Source: CAUZFZ01 sp963579025 (GTDB taxonomy: Bacteria > Planctomycetota > Planctomycetia > Planctomycetales > Planctomycetaceae). Taken from it: a stretch of 64,000 nucleotides of DNA. The notes beneath the pieces were generated by a model. It searched no databases and was not told where the DNA came from. It saw only the letters and a program-made list of their open reading frames with translations. Below, piece after piece: positions 6,625 to 14,624 of this stretch. Within the stretch, counting starts at the first letter, position 1; each line of letters starts with the position of its first letter. The translations under genes and the position numbers were made by a program. Location: assembly GCA_963579025.1 (NCBI GenBank), contig CAUZFZ010000008.1, forward strand, positions 68,511-132,510, read 5' to 3'.

Positions 6625-8973
6625 TTACTCGGTGCTGTCAGCAGGTTTGGCGGGCGAATCACCAACAGGTGGCTTAGCCGGGGTCGGGCCGGGTTTCAGA
6701 GGTGTGGCCGAATCAGCAGGCTTCTCAGCCGGGGCATCATCGGCTGGCTTCGTTTCTGCGGGCTTTGCCGGAGCAGGCGCGTCGGCTGGCTTTTCTTCCG
6801 CGGGCTTTGCCGGAGCAGGTGCGTCGGCTGGCTTTTTGGTCGAGTCTGAATCTGTCGGTTCCGGGGGCGCTGCCGGCTTGTCCGGTGTTGCACTTGCCGG
6901 CTTCTCAGGGGTTCCTTCGGGCGGGACGTCTCCTGGCTCGGGTTCTGGTTTCTCTTTGGCTTTAACAACCTGATCGCGAGTCAGTCGCAGTTTGTTGAAG
7001 TCGTCGGCCGAGATTACGTAGTACCAGTTGCCGAAGCGCTCGTTCAGTTCCTCAATAGTCTCCAAGCCTTCCCCGGTCTTCGTCTCGCGATCCTTCGTTT
7101 CGCGTTCAAACTCAGCTTTGTCCGCGCGATACTTAATCAGAGCCTTCTTGTAGTCCTCGACGGGATCCGGCTTGAATATCTCCGGGGTCGTGTCGGTGGG
7201 TTCCGTCTCAGGCTTGTCTGCTGGTTCAGTCGCATCCGCAGGCTTCGGTGCATCCGCAGGCTTCGGTGTGTCCGCGGGTTTCGGTGCGTCAGCAGGCTTC
7301 GGTGTGTCCGCAGCTTCAGGCGTGTCAGCGGGTTTCGGTGTGTCTGCAGGCTTCGGTGTGTCCGCAGCTTCAGGAGCGTCAGCGGGTTTCGGAGCGTCAG
7401 CGGCCTCAGGTGTGTCTGCAGCTTCGGTGGTTTCCGGAGCGTCCGCTGCTTCCGGAGTCTCTGTATCAGCCGCCCCTTCATCTTTATCGGCAGCTTCGTC
7501 GCTGTCCGCATCGGCCGGCGCTGCGTCCTCTGTCGGTTTGGTCTCTTCCGTCGATGTTGAAGGCACGGGTGGAGCCTTCGGCGTCGCTGATGAATCAGGT
7601 GTTGCTGGTTCGGCCGGCGTTTCGGGCTCGACGACGTTTCCGTCCTCGTCGACTATCACACCTTCAGGAACGGCGGGCTTGATCGGCTCAACCAGTTCAG
7701 GACCCAGAAGCGTTTCGTCGAACGTCGCGCGAACGAACAGGTAGCGGCTCTTCTTCAGCCCTGAATCTGTGTCTTCGTCGGACTCGTCGTCGCCTGCTTC
7801 TTCAGGGCCAGCGGGCTTGTCTTCTTCCTTAGCGTCAGACGATTCATCGCCGTCCTTAGCTGCCGTGCTCGTACCGCCGACCTCGATGTCTTTGTCTGTG
7901 CCTTCGAATTCGTCACCAAAGCTCATGTGGTAACGGATGCCGTCCTTAGTGCCGGCCACAAGCTCACCGGAACTTGTATACAGACTCGGCTTCTCGACAT
8001 TGCCGTACAGGAAGAATCCCTTCGGCTGGAGGTCACGCTGAAACATGCTCATGATCTGATTCATGAACTGCGGCGGAGCACCTTCTGGCAGGATGACTTG
8101 CAGGTCGCCCCCCAGAACCTGCTTTCCAGCCAGCGTCGGCCGCTCACGCACTCCGACCAGCTTCAGACTGTCCAGCGTGCTGACCATCTCCGTCACGTCG
8201 CTCTTGTTGACCTCTTCTGCTTCGTCATCCAGTCCGTCGAGTTTCCAGTCATCCGTCGAGCTTTCTCGTGTCAGAAGCGACTCAACGGATTCGACAATGT
8301 CCTGTCCGTCGACTTTCGTCGTGCGTGACTCAAGCCGCGCAAGTTTGTCCCGGTCGAGCTTGAGCAGGTCGTCTTCAACCCAGTCGCTGAACTTCGTGGA
8401 CAGGTCGATTTCGAGAGAAGCAATGTACGTTTCTTTTTCATCGGGAATTCGTACGTAATAGCTGCCCGTCTGGTCCGGAACCTCGTTGCCGACAATCAAC
8501 TCAGCCATAATCGACTTATCGCTGAGGGTACCTGCCTCCCCTTCAAAGATCGTGATTTTCTGGCCACGGCCTTTCAGCTCCTGCGACTCGTCTTCAGGAT
8601 CAATCACGCCCAGACGTGCATGATCATTGGTCTGGCGGCTGGCGAGTGCACCGCGCGTGGTGCCCACCAGGGATGCTGCGGTTTTACCGAGCCGGTCTTC
8701 GCCGTCAGCCGGATAGTGGTTGTAGTCGGGCAGTTCCCAGACGCCATCGACCTTCTGAACGACGAATTTGTCCATGTCGGCCTGCTCGTCGTTAAACACA
8801 ACGACGACCAGTCCGGTCGCGTCGTTAACTTTCAGATCTTCAAAGAATGGCTCACCGACTTTGCCGAAGCCGTCAACCGGCGTCGGTCGCGTGACAGACC
8901 ACGTGCCCGCTGCCAGCAGAACGGAGACGACAGCAGCGACCAGGAATTTCAACGTTTGTGTCTGCGGATTCAT
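6625..8973 (-). CDS. DUF4340 protein with long Pro/Ala-rich repeat regions
   Basis: A 782-residue protein of the ABC/gliding cluster. It has one N-terminal membrane anchor (FLVAAVVSVLLAAGTW) and then a DUF4340 domain (residues about 35-330; VQKVDGVWELPDYNHYP, YYVRIPDEKETYI, VEDDLLKLDRDKLARLE). From about 370 the protein becomes acidic and low-complexity, with roughly fourteen six-residue units of the form (T/A)PKPAD or (T/A)PEAAD at about 505-590. A short conserved block follows (DYKKALIKYRADKAEFERE, then NWYYVISADDFNKLRLTRDQ), which closes the DUF4340 fold, and then a second PAxP-rich tail. Typical DUF4340 proteins lack these inserts. It sits 147 bases downstream of the GldF-GldG gene, on the same strand. 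The outer domain is presumed periplasmic. Confidence 0.85.
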   Translation of the reverse strand: MNPQTQTLKFLVAAVVSVLLAAGTWSVTRPTPVDGFGKVGEPFFEDLKVNDATGLVVVVFNDEQADMDKFVVQKVDGVWELPDYNHYPADGEDRLGKTAASLVGTTRGALASRQTNDHARLGVIDPEDESQELKGRGQKITIFEGEAGTLSDKSIMAELIVGNEVPDQTGSYYVRIPDEKETYIASLEIDLSTKFSDWVEDDLLKLDRDKLARLESRTTKVDGQDIVESVESLLTRESSTDDWKLDGLDDEAEEVNKSDVTEMVSTLDSLKLVGVRERPTLAGKQVLGGDLQVILPEGAPPQFMNQIMSMFQRDLQPKGFFLYGNVEKPSLYTSSGELVAGTKDGIRYHMSFGDEFEGTDKDIEVGGTSTAAKDGDESSDAKEEDKPAGPEEAGDDESDEDTDSGLKKSRYLFVRATFDETLLGPELVEPIKPAVPEGVIVDEDGNVVEPETPAEPATPDSSATPKAPPVPSTSTEETKPTEDAAPADADSDEAADKDEGAADTETPEAADAPETTEAADTPEAADAPKPADAPEAADTPKPADTPKPADTPEAADTPKPADAPKPADTPKPADAPKPADATEPADKPETEPTDTTPEIFKPDPVEDYKKALIKYRADKAEFERETKDRETKTGEGLETIEELNERFGNWYYVISADDFNKLRLTRDQVVKAKEKPEPEPGDVPPEGTPEKPASATPDKPAAPPEPTDSDSTKKPADAPAPAKPAEEKPADAPAPAKPAETKPADDAPAEKPADSATPLKPGPTPAKPPVGDSPAKPADSTE
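7230..7455. repeat. 18-bp minisatellite inside the DUF4340 gene
   Basis: An array of about a dozen 18-bp units of the type GCATCCGCAGGCTTCGGT (plus strand), encoding six-residue Pro-Ala-Asp units on the minus strand. The units differ mainly at third positions and at Thr/Ala and Pro/Glu-Ala codons. A second, smaller duplication lies at about 6760-6836, where a roughly 35-base block repeats at a 42-base interval. Length variation by slippage is likely but not shown. Confidence 0.85.
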
Positions 8974-9090
8974 CTTCGTAACCCGTTGATTTCGGTGAAT
9001 GTCAAAGTAACCGTCTCAAGTGGCGAGATCAGTCTTCAAGCAATCATGCTGCCCGTTTCAGGGCGTGTAATCCTGGAAAAAGTTCGGCCA

Positions 9091-9111
9091 CTCTCCCCAC
9101 GGGGGGGAGAG
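9091..9111. repeat. Short palindrome between the GldFG-like and DUF4340 genes
   Basis: CTCTCCCC (9091-9098) pairs with GGGGAGAG (9104-9111) around a six-base loop, just after the stop of the upstream gene. There is no T-run on the minus strand, so this may be an mRNA-stabilising or attenuating hairpin in the intercistronic region. Confidence 0.5.
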
Positions 9112-9120
9112 GGGACTGAA

Positions 9121-11838
9121 CTACTCTTTTAGTCGTCGACTTTCTTCGATCGTCTGTCGCTCCGCGGAAAGCCGCATGGTCAACACCAGGATGCCCAGCA
9201 GGATCGACGGCAGCGGTGGCAGGATGACGGCCCAGAAGCGAATTTCGTCTTCCATTTGCCGAACCTTTCGCTTTTCGACCGATTCGAGGTCTTCGAGGGC
9301 CCGCTCTTTTTCCTGTTCGATGTTCGCTTTCTGCACGTCGAACTCACGCTGCTTTTTCTGCTGAGCGATCAGCATGGCCTGAACCTTCTCCATGCGTGAC
9401 AGCGTCGTGTCGCTCTCAATTTCCTCGACTTCCTTATCCAGTTTCTCCTGAATATCAGCGATTCCTTTCTCAGCCTTTTTTTCAGCGTCTTCCCGGCTGC
9501 TGCGAGCTCTGGAACGAAATTCATCGATCTGCTCCTGGACTCCCGTCAGAATCCGATGCTTCGGTCGACGGTTCCTCAAAGCCACGTACGAATTGTCGCC
9601 GGCCAGCACGTCGACGCAGTTCAGAATGAACTTCACGTTGTCGAGCCGCAGCCCGTGCATTTCGTTTTGAGAGATCGAGAAGATCTGATTCGAAATGAAG
9701 TCGAGGTCAGCGACGTAAATCGCGTTGATGTCTGAGCCATCCTTCTCACCGTGAACGTGAGCCGCGATGACCTGAGGCTTACGACTTTCCGTGTCACGTG
9801 TGATGCGGCTCGGATCCGCAGGACCGCCCATCATTCCTCGCGGGAAGTGAGCGTTCCAGTCGATTGTGCCGGACTGCGGTCCACTCCACAGCAGCGGTTC
9901 AAATTCCAGGTCTGTCTTTTCTCTCGCTTTTCGAATCAGACCGGGGAACAGAACAATCAGTTCCTGCAGTCCGCTGGTCACGTCGCTGTCGGCGTTGATC
10001 GTCTGCACGTCACCGTGCGACGAGCGAATAAAGACGTAGTCAGGTGGCAGGTCGACAAACTGCGGGTGCGGATTCGAGTCGTCCCAGACCAGCTCCGTGT
10101 TTTCCCAGGCAATGTCCAGCAGACTGACGAGGGGACCGGCGGTACCGCCGTAAGCACGTGGTTCGGGCGGCGGCTGCTGGCCACCCATTCCCATCATGCC
10201 CCCACCACCCTGCCGCGGCTTTTCCTGACTGGGTGAGTGCTGCGGATTGATGATCGGCAGCGGGTCATCCAGCAACAACACCGGGTTTCCCGCTTTGACG
10301 TAGGTGACAAGATTGTCCAATTGAGGCTGTGTTAATGAGGACGGCAGGGCGACCATCACCACGTCGACTTTTTCGTCATCTCCCAGTGAATTGAGTGAGT
10401 CAGGGCTGATCTCTTTAACTTTGTACTGCTTCTTCAGCTCGTTCACGATCCGCCATTCCGGGATGGACGTGAACCGCTGCATGTCGAAGCCACCGTTGAT
10501 TTGAGCGTCCGTTCGCAGAATGCCGATCGTCTGTCGATCCTTCTGCGAAACAGTGCGGATCGAGCGCGTCAGTTCGTATTCAATCAGCGATGCCGACTCG
10601 AAAAACGGGATGACGACCTGATCGAACGGGCTGCTGATCACCGCCCCCATAAAAACATCGACCTGCTGGAACCGGCCGTTTTCCTCACTGGGAACGGGTT
10701 GCGCCCCGATTCCGAAATTGGACGCTTCCTCGGCTGCCTCGCTGTACGGGGTCGTGTCGACAAACCGAACTTCGATCCGTGTTCCGCCCGCGCGGTCGTA
10801 CTGTCGCAGCAGACCCTTCAGACGCGTGTGCTGGTTGACAATGTCACGCGGCACACTCGGACTCAGGAAGGCCTGGATCGTGACGGGGTTGTCTTTGTCA
10901 ATCTTCGAGACCAGGTCGTCGGTCGTGTCTGAAAGTGAATAGAGGCTTTCCGACGTCAGGTCCACCTGCAGTCCGATCGCTTCACTGCCAGTCGATACCA
11001 CAACGTTGCCACAGATCAGGGCAAGCAGCAGGCAGGCCACGCGAATAGCGAAGTGTCCGCCCATCGGCATCTGATTCTCCGCTGAGACCCAGTGCCGACG
11101 ACTGATCAGTACGGCGTTCAGATAGAGGGCGAACGCGATCAGTGAGCCAAAGTAGACAATGCCGCTAAGCGGGATGATCCCCAGCGAGAACTCGCTCAGT
11201 CGCTCGGGAATACTGAGCTGCGTGCATAGGCCCAGAATGAGATCCGTTGAGTTGTCCCAGAAGGACGGCTGCTCAACGAACGGCCGGCTGGAAGCGAGGT
11301 GTCCGATAAACACCGGAGCGGCACAGAACGCTGTTCCCAGTACGAACGCGACAGTCACACTGCTCGTCAATGCCGAGGCAAACATTCCCAGACTGATCAG
11401 CGTGGCCCCGCACAGCCAGTAGCCGAAGTAGGTCGTTAGCAGCAGACCCCAGTCAGGATCAGCGTAGTAGCCCAGCACGCCCAGCATGGTCAGCGAAAAC
11501 GACAAGGCGACCGAAAACACCAGTACCAGGGCCGAATACTTGCCCAGCAGGATTTCGAAGTCCGTCGCGGGCAGCGTAAACAGCAGTTCGTCCGTGCCCT
11601 GCCGTTTCTCGTCTGCCCAGGTCGTCATCGTGATCGCAGGGATGATGAACAGCAGCAGATAGGGAAACGACTGGGTTAACTGGTCAAGGTTCGCCAGGTT
11701 GTTGGTGAAGAACTGCGGGTTGAACGCGCAGAACGAGGCAACGAGGACGAACACAACCATGAACAGGTAGCCGAGCAGACCCGAGAAATAGCTCATCAGG
11801 TTCCGCTTGAGGACAGCGAGAATCACATGAGTCCGCAT
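9121..11838 (-). CDS. Fused GldF-GldG type ABC transporter permease
   Basis: A 905-residue fusion. Residues 1 to about 245 are an ABC-2 permease of the GldF type, with six hydrophobic segments and the conserved TMTTWADEKRQGTDELLFTLP stretch in part (TWADEKRQGTDELL). From about 265 a second anchor (FAIRVACLLLALICGNVVV) leads into a GldG-like periplasmic domain with LTSESLYSLSDTT, VTIQAFLSPSVP and VDVVMVALPSSLTQPQL, the ABC_transp_aux family. Residues about 770-865 form a charged coiled coil (EDAEKKAEKGIADIQEKL), and a last membrane helix (FWAVILPPLPSILLGILVL) closes the protein. In Bacteroidetes GldF and GldG are separate proteins tied to gliding and secretion. Its ATPase partner is the next gene upstream (12006-12776). 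The substrate is unknown. Confidence 0.9.
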   Translation of the reverse strand: MRTHVILAVLKRNLMSYFSGLLGYLFMVVFVLVASFCAFNPQFFTNNLANLDQLTQSFPYLLLFIIPAITMTTWADEKRQGTDELLFTLPATDFEILLGKYSALVLVFSVALSFSLTMLGVLGYYADPDWGLLLTTYFGYWLCGATLISLGMFASALTSSVTVAFVLGTAFCAAPVFIGHLASSRPFVEQPSFWDNSTDLILGLCTQLSIPERLSEFSLGIIPLSGIVYFGSLIAFALYLNAVLISRRHWVSAENQMPMGGHFAIRVACLLLALICGNVVVSTGSEAIGLQVDLTSESLYSLSDTTDDLVSKIDKDNPVTIQAFLSPSVPRDIVNQHTRLKGLLRQYDRAGGTRIEVRFVDTTPYSEAAEEASNFGIGAQPVPSEENGRFQQVDVFMGAVISSPFDQVVIPFFESASLIEYELTRSIRTVSQKDRQTIGILRTDAQINGGFDMQRFTSIPEWRIVNELKKQYKVKEISPDSLNSLGDDEKVDVVMVALPSSLTQPQLDNLVTYVKAGNPVLLLDDPLPIINPQHSPSQEKPRQGGGGMMGMGGQQPPPEPRAYGGTAGPLVSLLDIAWENTELVWDDSNPHPQFVDLPPDYVFIRSSHGDVQTINADSDVTSGLQELIVLFPGLIRKAREKTDLEFEPLLWSGPQSGTIDWNAHFPRGMMGGPADPSRITRDTESRKPQVIAAHVHGEKDGSDINAIYVADLDFISNQIFSISQNEMHGLRLDNVKFILNCVDVLAGDNSYVALRNRRPKHRILTGVQEQIDEFRSRARSSREDAEKKAEKGIADIQEKLDKEVEEIESDTTLSRMEKVQAMLIAQQKKQREFDVQKANIEQEKERALEDLESVEKRKVRQMEDEIRFWAVILPPLPSILLGILVLTMRLSAERQTIEESRRLKE

Positions 11839-11889
11839 GGGGAAATTCCGGTCTTAAGTTGAGTAGTGTTGTTACTGAATTTATTCGCT

Positions 11890-11995
11890 CGTTCCAACGC
11901 TCTGCGTTGGAACGAAAGTCTGGACGCTCTGCGTCCCGGTATTCGGACGGGACGCGGAGCGTCCTGTTGGCATTCCAACGCGGAGCGTTGGAACG
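11890..11995. repeat. Compound palindrome between ABC permease and ATPase genes
   Basis: Three nested symmetric units: GTTCCAACGCTCTGCGTTGG, GGACGCTCTGCGTCCCG with its complement CGGGACGCGGAGCGTCC, and a final ATTCCAACGCGGAGCGTTGG. The outer and inner copies also pair with each other, so the whole 106 bases can fold as one structure. It occupies the 167-base gap between two genes that otherwise look like one operon. Confidence 0.85.
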
Positions 11996-12005
11996 ACTTG
12001 TCGTG

Positions 12006-12776
12006 TTACGTCGCGGCAGCGGTCGTCAATTCGCGGAAGCGGCTTTCCATCTCCTCTTCCGAGCCCAATCCCGAGCCCGCCATTTCCGAAACAGGACCGT
12101 CAAACACCAGCCGTCCCTGACTGATCAGAATGACTCGGCTGCACACGGCCTGAACTTCACGCAGGATATGTGTCGACAGAAGCACGGTCTTGGTCTTCCC
12201 GAGTTCCGTAATCAACTCCCTCACGCCATGCACCTGATTTGGATCGAGACCACTGGTCGGTTCGTCCAGAATCAAGACCTGTGGATCGTGCAGTAGTGCC
12301 TGAGCCATACCAACTCTCTGCCGAAACCCTTTCGACAGCTTGCCGATCGGCTTGTTCCAGACAGTCTTGAGGGCACATTTGTCGGCCACGAAATCGAGCC
12401 GTTCGGTCAAGGCGCCGCCCTTCAGGGCCCGAGCCTCACCGAAGTAGCGAAGCAGGCTGGCCGGAGTCATTTCGGTGTGCAGCGGACCGTTTTCCGGCAG
12501 ATAGCCAAGAATCTCGCTGGCGGCGATCCGGTCTGACTGAGCGTTGTGCCCACCGATCTCCGCCGATCCTTTCGACGGAGCCATGTAGCCGCTGAGCATT
12601 TTCATCGTCGTCGATTTCCCGGCACCGTTTGGTCCAAGAAACGCAGCGACCTGCCCTTGAGGCACGGTGAAGGTCACATCATCACACGCGATGAAGGGAC
12701 CGTAGTACTTGCTGAGACCGCTTGCTCGGATCATGACCGCAGCGGAATCGGCAGCAGTGCTGGAAGTGTCTGTCAT
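12006..12776 (-). CDS. ABC transporter ATP-binding protein (GldA/CcmA type)
   Basis: A 256-residue cytoplasmic ATPase that should energise the GldF-GldG fusion encoded just downstream. Seen: Walker A GPNGAGKST (residues 48-56), Q-loop region GYLPENGPLHTEMT, a signature-like LSKGFRQRVGMAQAL (147-161), Walker B VLILDEP with GLDP, and the H-switch STHILREV. The signature is LSKGF rather than LSGGQ, as is usual for the CcmA/GldA branch. The start is ATG 12776; a GTG at 12791, five codons upstream, is possible. It is the first gene of the minus-strand ABC cluster. Confidence 0.93.
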   Translation of the reverse strand: MTDTSSTAADSAAVMIRASGLSKYYGPFIACDDVTFTVPQGQVAAFLGPNGAGKSTTMKMLSGYMAPSKGSAEIGGHNAQSDRIAASEILGYLPENGPLHTEMTPASLLRYFGEARALKGGALTERLDFVADKCALKTVWNKPIGKLSKGFRQRVGMAQALLHDPQVLILDEPTSGLDPNQVHGVRELITELGKTKTVLLSTHILREVQAVCSRVILISQGRLVFDGPVSEMAGSGLGSEEEMESRFRELTTAAAT

Positions 12777-13225
12777 GTCAGCAATTCTCACTCAGTGAGT
12801 GGTACTGTTTGAAATATACGAACACCGTGCAGTTTCAGGTGTGCCCCAAAGTTACACGGAAATATCAAGGTCTGAACTGGAGCCCCGAAACCCATCGGTC
12901 ACACCTGGGAACGACCGACGGTTCAGGAAGGAGCGACACCAGTTCGTTCTAATCTCGATGTCACCTGGAGGAGGGTGCGGCCCTGAGCCAACACTCATTG
13001 GACCAACGTGGCCGAACGTCGTCCGGCAGATTGACCCGTGGGTCAGCCGACACATACGGGGACGTTAATTCGACTGCTGGCCGAATTCCAGCGACGGTCG
13101 ACATAAATATCGCCCAGTCGCCCGTGTCTGCTTTGCCCGCTGTCGTAGCCCCAGACTGCGGTTTCTGTCTAGAATCCGCACTCACGCACTGAGCGTTTGC
13201 GAATTCACACGCTTCAGCCTCTCAC
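12777..13225. other. Divergent intergenic region, no gene recognised
   Basis: This 449-base gap separates the ABC cluster (minus) from the sigma/anti-sigma pair (plus). No ORF looks real. It must contain both promoters, but no confident -35/-10 pair or duplicated ECF-type motif was found by eye. Confidence 0.5.
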
Positions 13226-13813
13226 ATGTCAATGAATCTGAACGATCAACAGATCATGGCTCAGGTTCTGTCCGGCAGGACGGAGCTGTTTGACGAGCTG
13301 GTTCGCCGGCATCGGGCTTCGATGCTGCGAGCCGCGTGCAGCAAGCTCCGTAATTCGGCTGCCGCGGAAGAAGCCGTTCAGGACGCCTTCCTGAACGCGT
13401 ACGCCCGCCGGGTGACCTTTAACGCTCAGTATTCGTTCCGCGGCTGGCTGTGGACGATCCTGTTGAATACCTGCCGCACGCTGGCGCGCCGCGAACGCAA
13501 CCGGCCCGATCAGGCGAATGGCGGTGACCTGCTTTACCAGAACGAGCCAGTGTCGAACGATGACGCCCTGGGCCATCTGCTGAATCTGGAACGAAATGCC
13601 CTGCTGGCAGAATTGCTCAACGAGTTGCCCGAACCTCAGGCCGACGCGCTTCGCCTGCGGTTTTACGGTGGCCTGAAGTTTGAAGAGATCGCTCAGGCAA
13701 TGAACTGCAGCCTGAACGGTGCGAAGCAGCGCGTGCGTTGCGGGCTGGAGCGGCTCGCCGCGTCGGTCCGCCGAAACGGTAGCTTTTCGCAAGATCCCGA
13801 GAGAGATAAATAA
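13226..13813 (+). CDS. ECF-type RNA polymerase sigma factor
   Basis: A 195-residue sigma-70 family protein. Region 2 (residues about 20-85) shows FDELVRRHRASMLRAA, AAEEAVQDAFLNAYARR and FRGWLWTILLNTCRTLARR, the core-binding and -10 recognition helices. Region 4 (about 130-185) shows LPEPQADALRLRFYGGLKFEEIAQAMNCS in part (LRLRFYGGLKFEEIAQAM) and a helix GAKQRVRCGLERL for -35 binding. There is no extra domain. The start ATG 13226 is preceded by a weak site. Its TAA stop overlaps the ATG of the next gene by one base, so translation is coupled to the diheme anti-sigma candidate, the presumed regulator. Confidence 0.92.
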   Translation: MSMNLNDQQIMAQVLSGRTELFDELVRRHRASMLRAACSKLRNSAAAEEAVQDAFLNAYARRVTFNAQYSFRGWLWTILLNTCRTLARRERNRPDQANGGDLLYQNEPVSNDDALGHLLNLERNALLAELLNELPEPQADALRLRFYGGLKFEEIAQAMNCSLNGAKQRVRCGLERLAASVRRNGSFSQDPERDK

Positions 13814-14475
13814 TGCTCACCTGTGATCAAACATTCGATTGCCTGACGGACCCAATTCACCGCCACAATGAGTCGGTGGAACAGCATCTTGATGCCTGCC
13901 CGCGTTGCCGCGACATGGCCGATGCGCTCGAACCGGCTCTCGACCTGTTCGGCGAAGTGAATGAGGTCGAAACATGGCAGCTTCCGATGGCGTCCGGTGA
14001 ATACGAACTGGAAGAACAACCGCGCGTTGACCGTGCGCCGGCCGGCGCTGCACCGCGACCATGGGCACGTGGATACAAGCGATCGACTCGCCTTCATAAC
14101 GACGGCCTGACGATCGCGGTCTTTCTGGTCCTGATATCAACCATGGCCGCCGCGCTGGTGAATGTTGGTCGCGACGACGAATCGGCAGCCGCTGTCGCCA
14201 TACAACTCCCGCCGAACTGCCAGCGGACGGAACCGACAAAGTCCGACGCAGACAACGTCATTGCCGGCTGCGTGGCCTGCCATCTGAAGATGGCCGCCTT
14301 AGCCGACATGGAGCCGATGCATCGCCAACACGCTCAGACACTCGTGAATCGATGCGTCGAGTGTCACCTCGAAATCGCCATGCACTCGACAGACACGGAT
14401 GTCGCGATTTCCCGAACCGCTGACCCGGCATCCCACAGTTTGCTCGCCAACTGCCTGTTCGGCCGGGGTTCGTAG
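13813..14475 (+). CDS. Putative anti-sigma factor with two CxxCH haem motifs
   Basis: A 220-residue single-pass membrane protein translated with the sigma factor (TAATG junction). Seen: an N-terminal zinc-finger-like HxxxCxxC (H25-C29-C32, with C4 and C10 nearby) as in zf-HC2 anti-sigma factors, a linker, one membrane helix at 99-117 (LTIAVFLVLISTMAAALVNV), and an outer domain with CVACH at 153-157 and CVECH at 181-185. Each CxxCH is a standard c-type haem attachment motif, and Met/His residues between them could be distal ligands. A zf-HC2 domain inside and a two-haem domain outside suggest redox or ligand sensing across the membrane. The link to the sigma factor rests on gene order; haem binding is inferred from motifs. 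Confidence 0.8.
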   Translation: MLTCDQTFDCLTDPIHRHNESVEQHLDACPRCRDMADALEPALDLFGEVNEVETWQLPMASGEYELEEQPRVDRAPAGAAPRPWARGYKRSTRLHNDGLTIAVFLVLISTMAAALVNVGRDDESAAAVAIQLPPNCQRTEPTKSDADNVIAGCVACHLKMAALADMEPMHRQHAQTLVNRCVECHLEIAMHSTDTDVAISRTADPASHSLLANCLFGRGS

Positions 14476-14483
14476 GGCCATGC

Positions 14484-14608
14484 GTTTGTAGTAGCCGGAT
14501 TTATCCGGCTGTTCTGCAGCTTGCGATCGCGAGCCAACTGACGAATCCAGTCACCACTTGCGATCGCACGGTCGCCCAGGGAACCGCACAAGTGCGGTTA
14601 CTACAAAC
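14484..14608. repeat. Intergenic palindromic element
   Basis: Outer arms GTTTGTAGTA (14484-14493) and TACTACAAAC (14599-14608). Inside are two smaller hairpins, GCCGGATTTATCCGGC and ACCGCACAAGTGCGGT, and a pair of TTGCGATCGC copies. It fills the gap between the anti-sigma gene and the 3' end of metG, which converge here. Confidence 0.8.
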
Positions 14609-14624
14609 GGGTTGCGAACGACGC

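Noticed and set aside
7230..7455. CRISPR-like array of short repeats
   Set aside because: The units are contiguous 18-mers inside a coding frame with no spacers; they encode the Pro-Ala-Asp linker.
7172..7744. Ser/Gly/Ala-rich frame on the plus strand over the minisatellite
   Set aside because: It is a translation of the 18-bp repeats in the antisense direction.
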